Of a stretch of DNA of 64,000 nucleotides, positions 63,920 through 64,000 are shown in pieces. The translations under genes were made by a program, and so were the position numbers. The stretch is from positions 23,794 through 87,793 of the forward strand of contig NZ_VDFV01000014.1 of NCBI RefSeq assembly GCF_006152145.1, given 5' to 3'. The stretch's first letter is position 1; every line of letters begins with the position of its first letter. The DNA comes from Rubellimicrobium roseum (GTDB lineage Bacteria; Pseudomonadota; Alphaproteobacteria; Rhodobacterales; Rhodobacteraceae). The notes below the pieces were generated by a model. That model ran no database searches. It was not told the DNA's origin and saw nothing but the letters and a program-made list of their open reading frames with translations.

Positions 63920-64000
63920 TGGGCCTGACCTAGGCTCAGGACCTGTAAGCGCTCTGGCGTTTCAGCGGCTTAGCTGATTCATCCGGCCCGACTTCGGAGG
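63920..64000. mobile_element. possible left edge of an insertion sequence
   Basis: The stretch containing CCTAGGCTCAGGACC and GCTGATTCATCC, ending in CGGAGG at the window edge, resembles terminal sequences I remember from IS5-type elements in Rhodobacterales. No transposase or second terminal repeat is visible. Low confidence. Confidence 0.22.

Overview
The window looks like chromosomal DNA from a high-GC alphaproteobacterium of the order Rhodobacterales. The signs are the minus-strand order DUF177-rpmF-plsX-fabH-ihfA-merR-tRNA-Pro, a tkt/zapA/gap neighbourhood, a double-length dCTP deaminase, a trgA-trgB-cysK tellurite-resistance cluster, three secreted proteins with VPLPA-type C-terminal sorting tails, and a direct-repeat GTTC-N7-GTTC LexA box in front of uvrA. 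Most coding DNA is very GC-rich (a sampled uvrA line is 44/60 G+C); the last 2 kb is clearly poorer (a sampled line is 32/60).

Region 1 (1-17.1 kb) is a surface-polysaccharide locus. It holds a sugar-nucleotide SDR enzyme, a GT-C-like membrane protein, five family-2 glycosyltransferases, an ABC exporter pair (Wzm/Wzt type with a C-terminal substrate-recognition domain), a membrane-anchored TPR protein, a GH128-like glycanase fused to RTX calcium-binding repeats, a UDP-galactopyranose-mutase-like FAD enzyme and UDP-glucuronate decarboxylase (UDP-xylose supply). A chain is probably assembled in the cytoplasm, exported by the ABC transporter and trimmed outside by the RTX glycanase.

Region 2 (17.1-24 kb) has uvrA with an SOS promoter, three VPLPA-CTERM proteins, a Crp/Fnr-type regulator and a DUF2892 membrane protein.

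Region 3 (24-54.1 kb) is mostly core metabolism: mmsA with a divergent LysR regulator, a CBS protein with coaD, an L,D-transpeptidase, gap, tkt, zapA, grxD-bolA, dCTP deaminase, the fatty-acid/phospholipid operon with ihfA, bamE followed by three tiny translationally coupled membrane proteins, msrB, an ABC-F protein, two periplasmic binding proteins without transporter partners, mazG, an M20 amidohydrolase, agmatinase, a DinB-fold protein, acuI and a cysteine-desulfurase-like protein.

Region 4 (54.1-61.9 kb) is a co-directional stress run: photolyase (carrying a one-base frameshift), cyclopropane-fatty-acid synthase, trgA, trgB, cysK and a large MscS channel. Region 5 (61.9-64 kb) is lower in GC, has a 745-bp stretch with no convincing gene, an acyltransferase-3 gene and possibly the edge of an insertion sequence.
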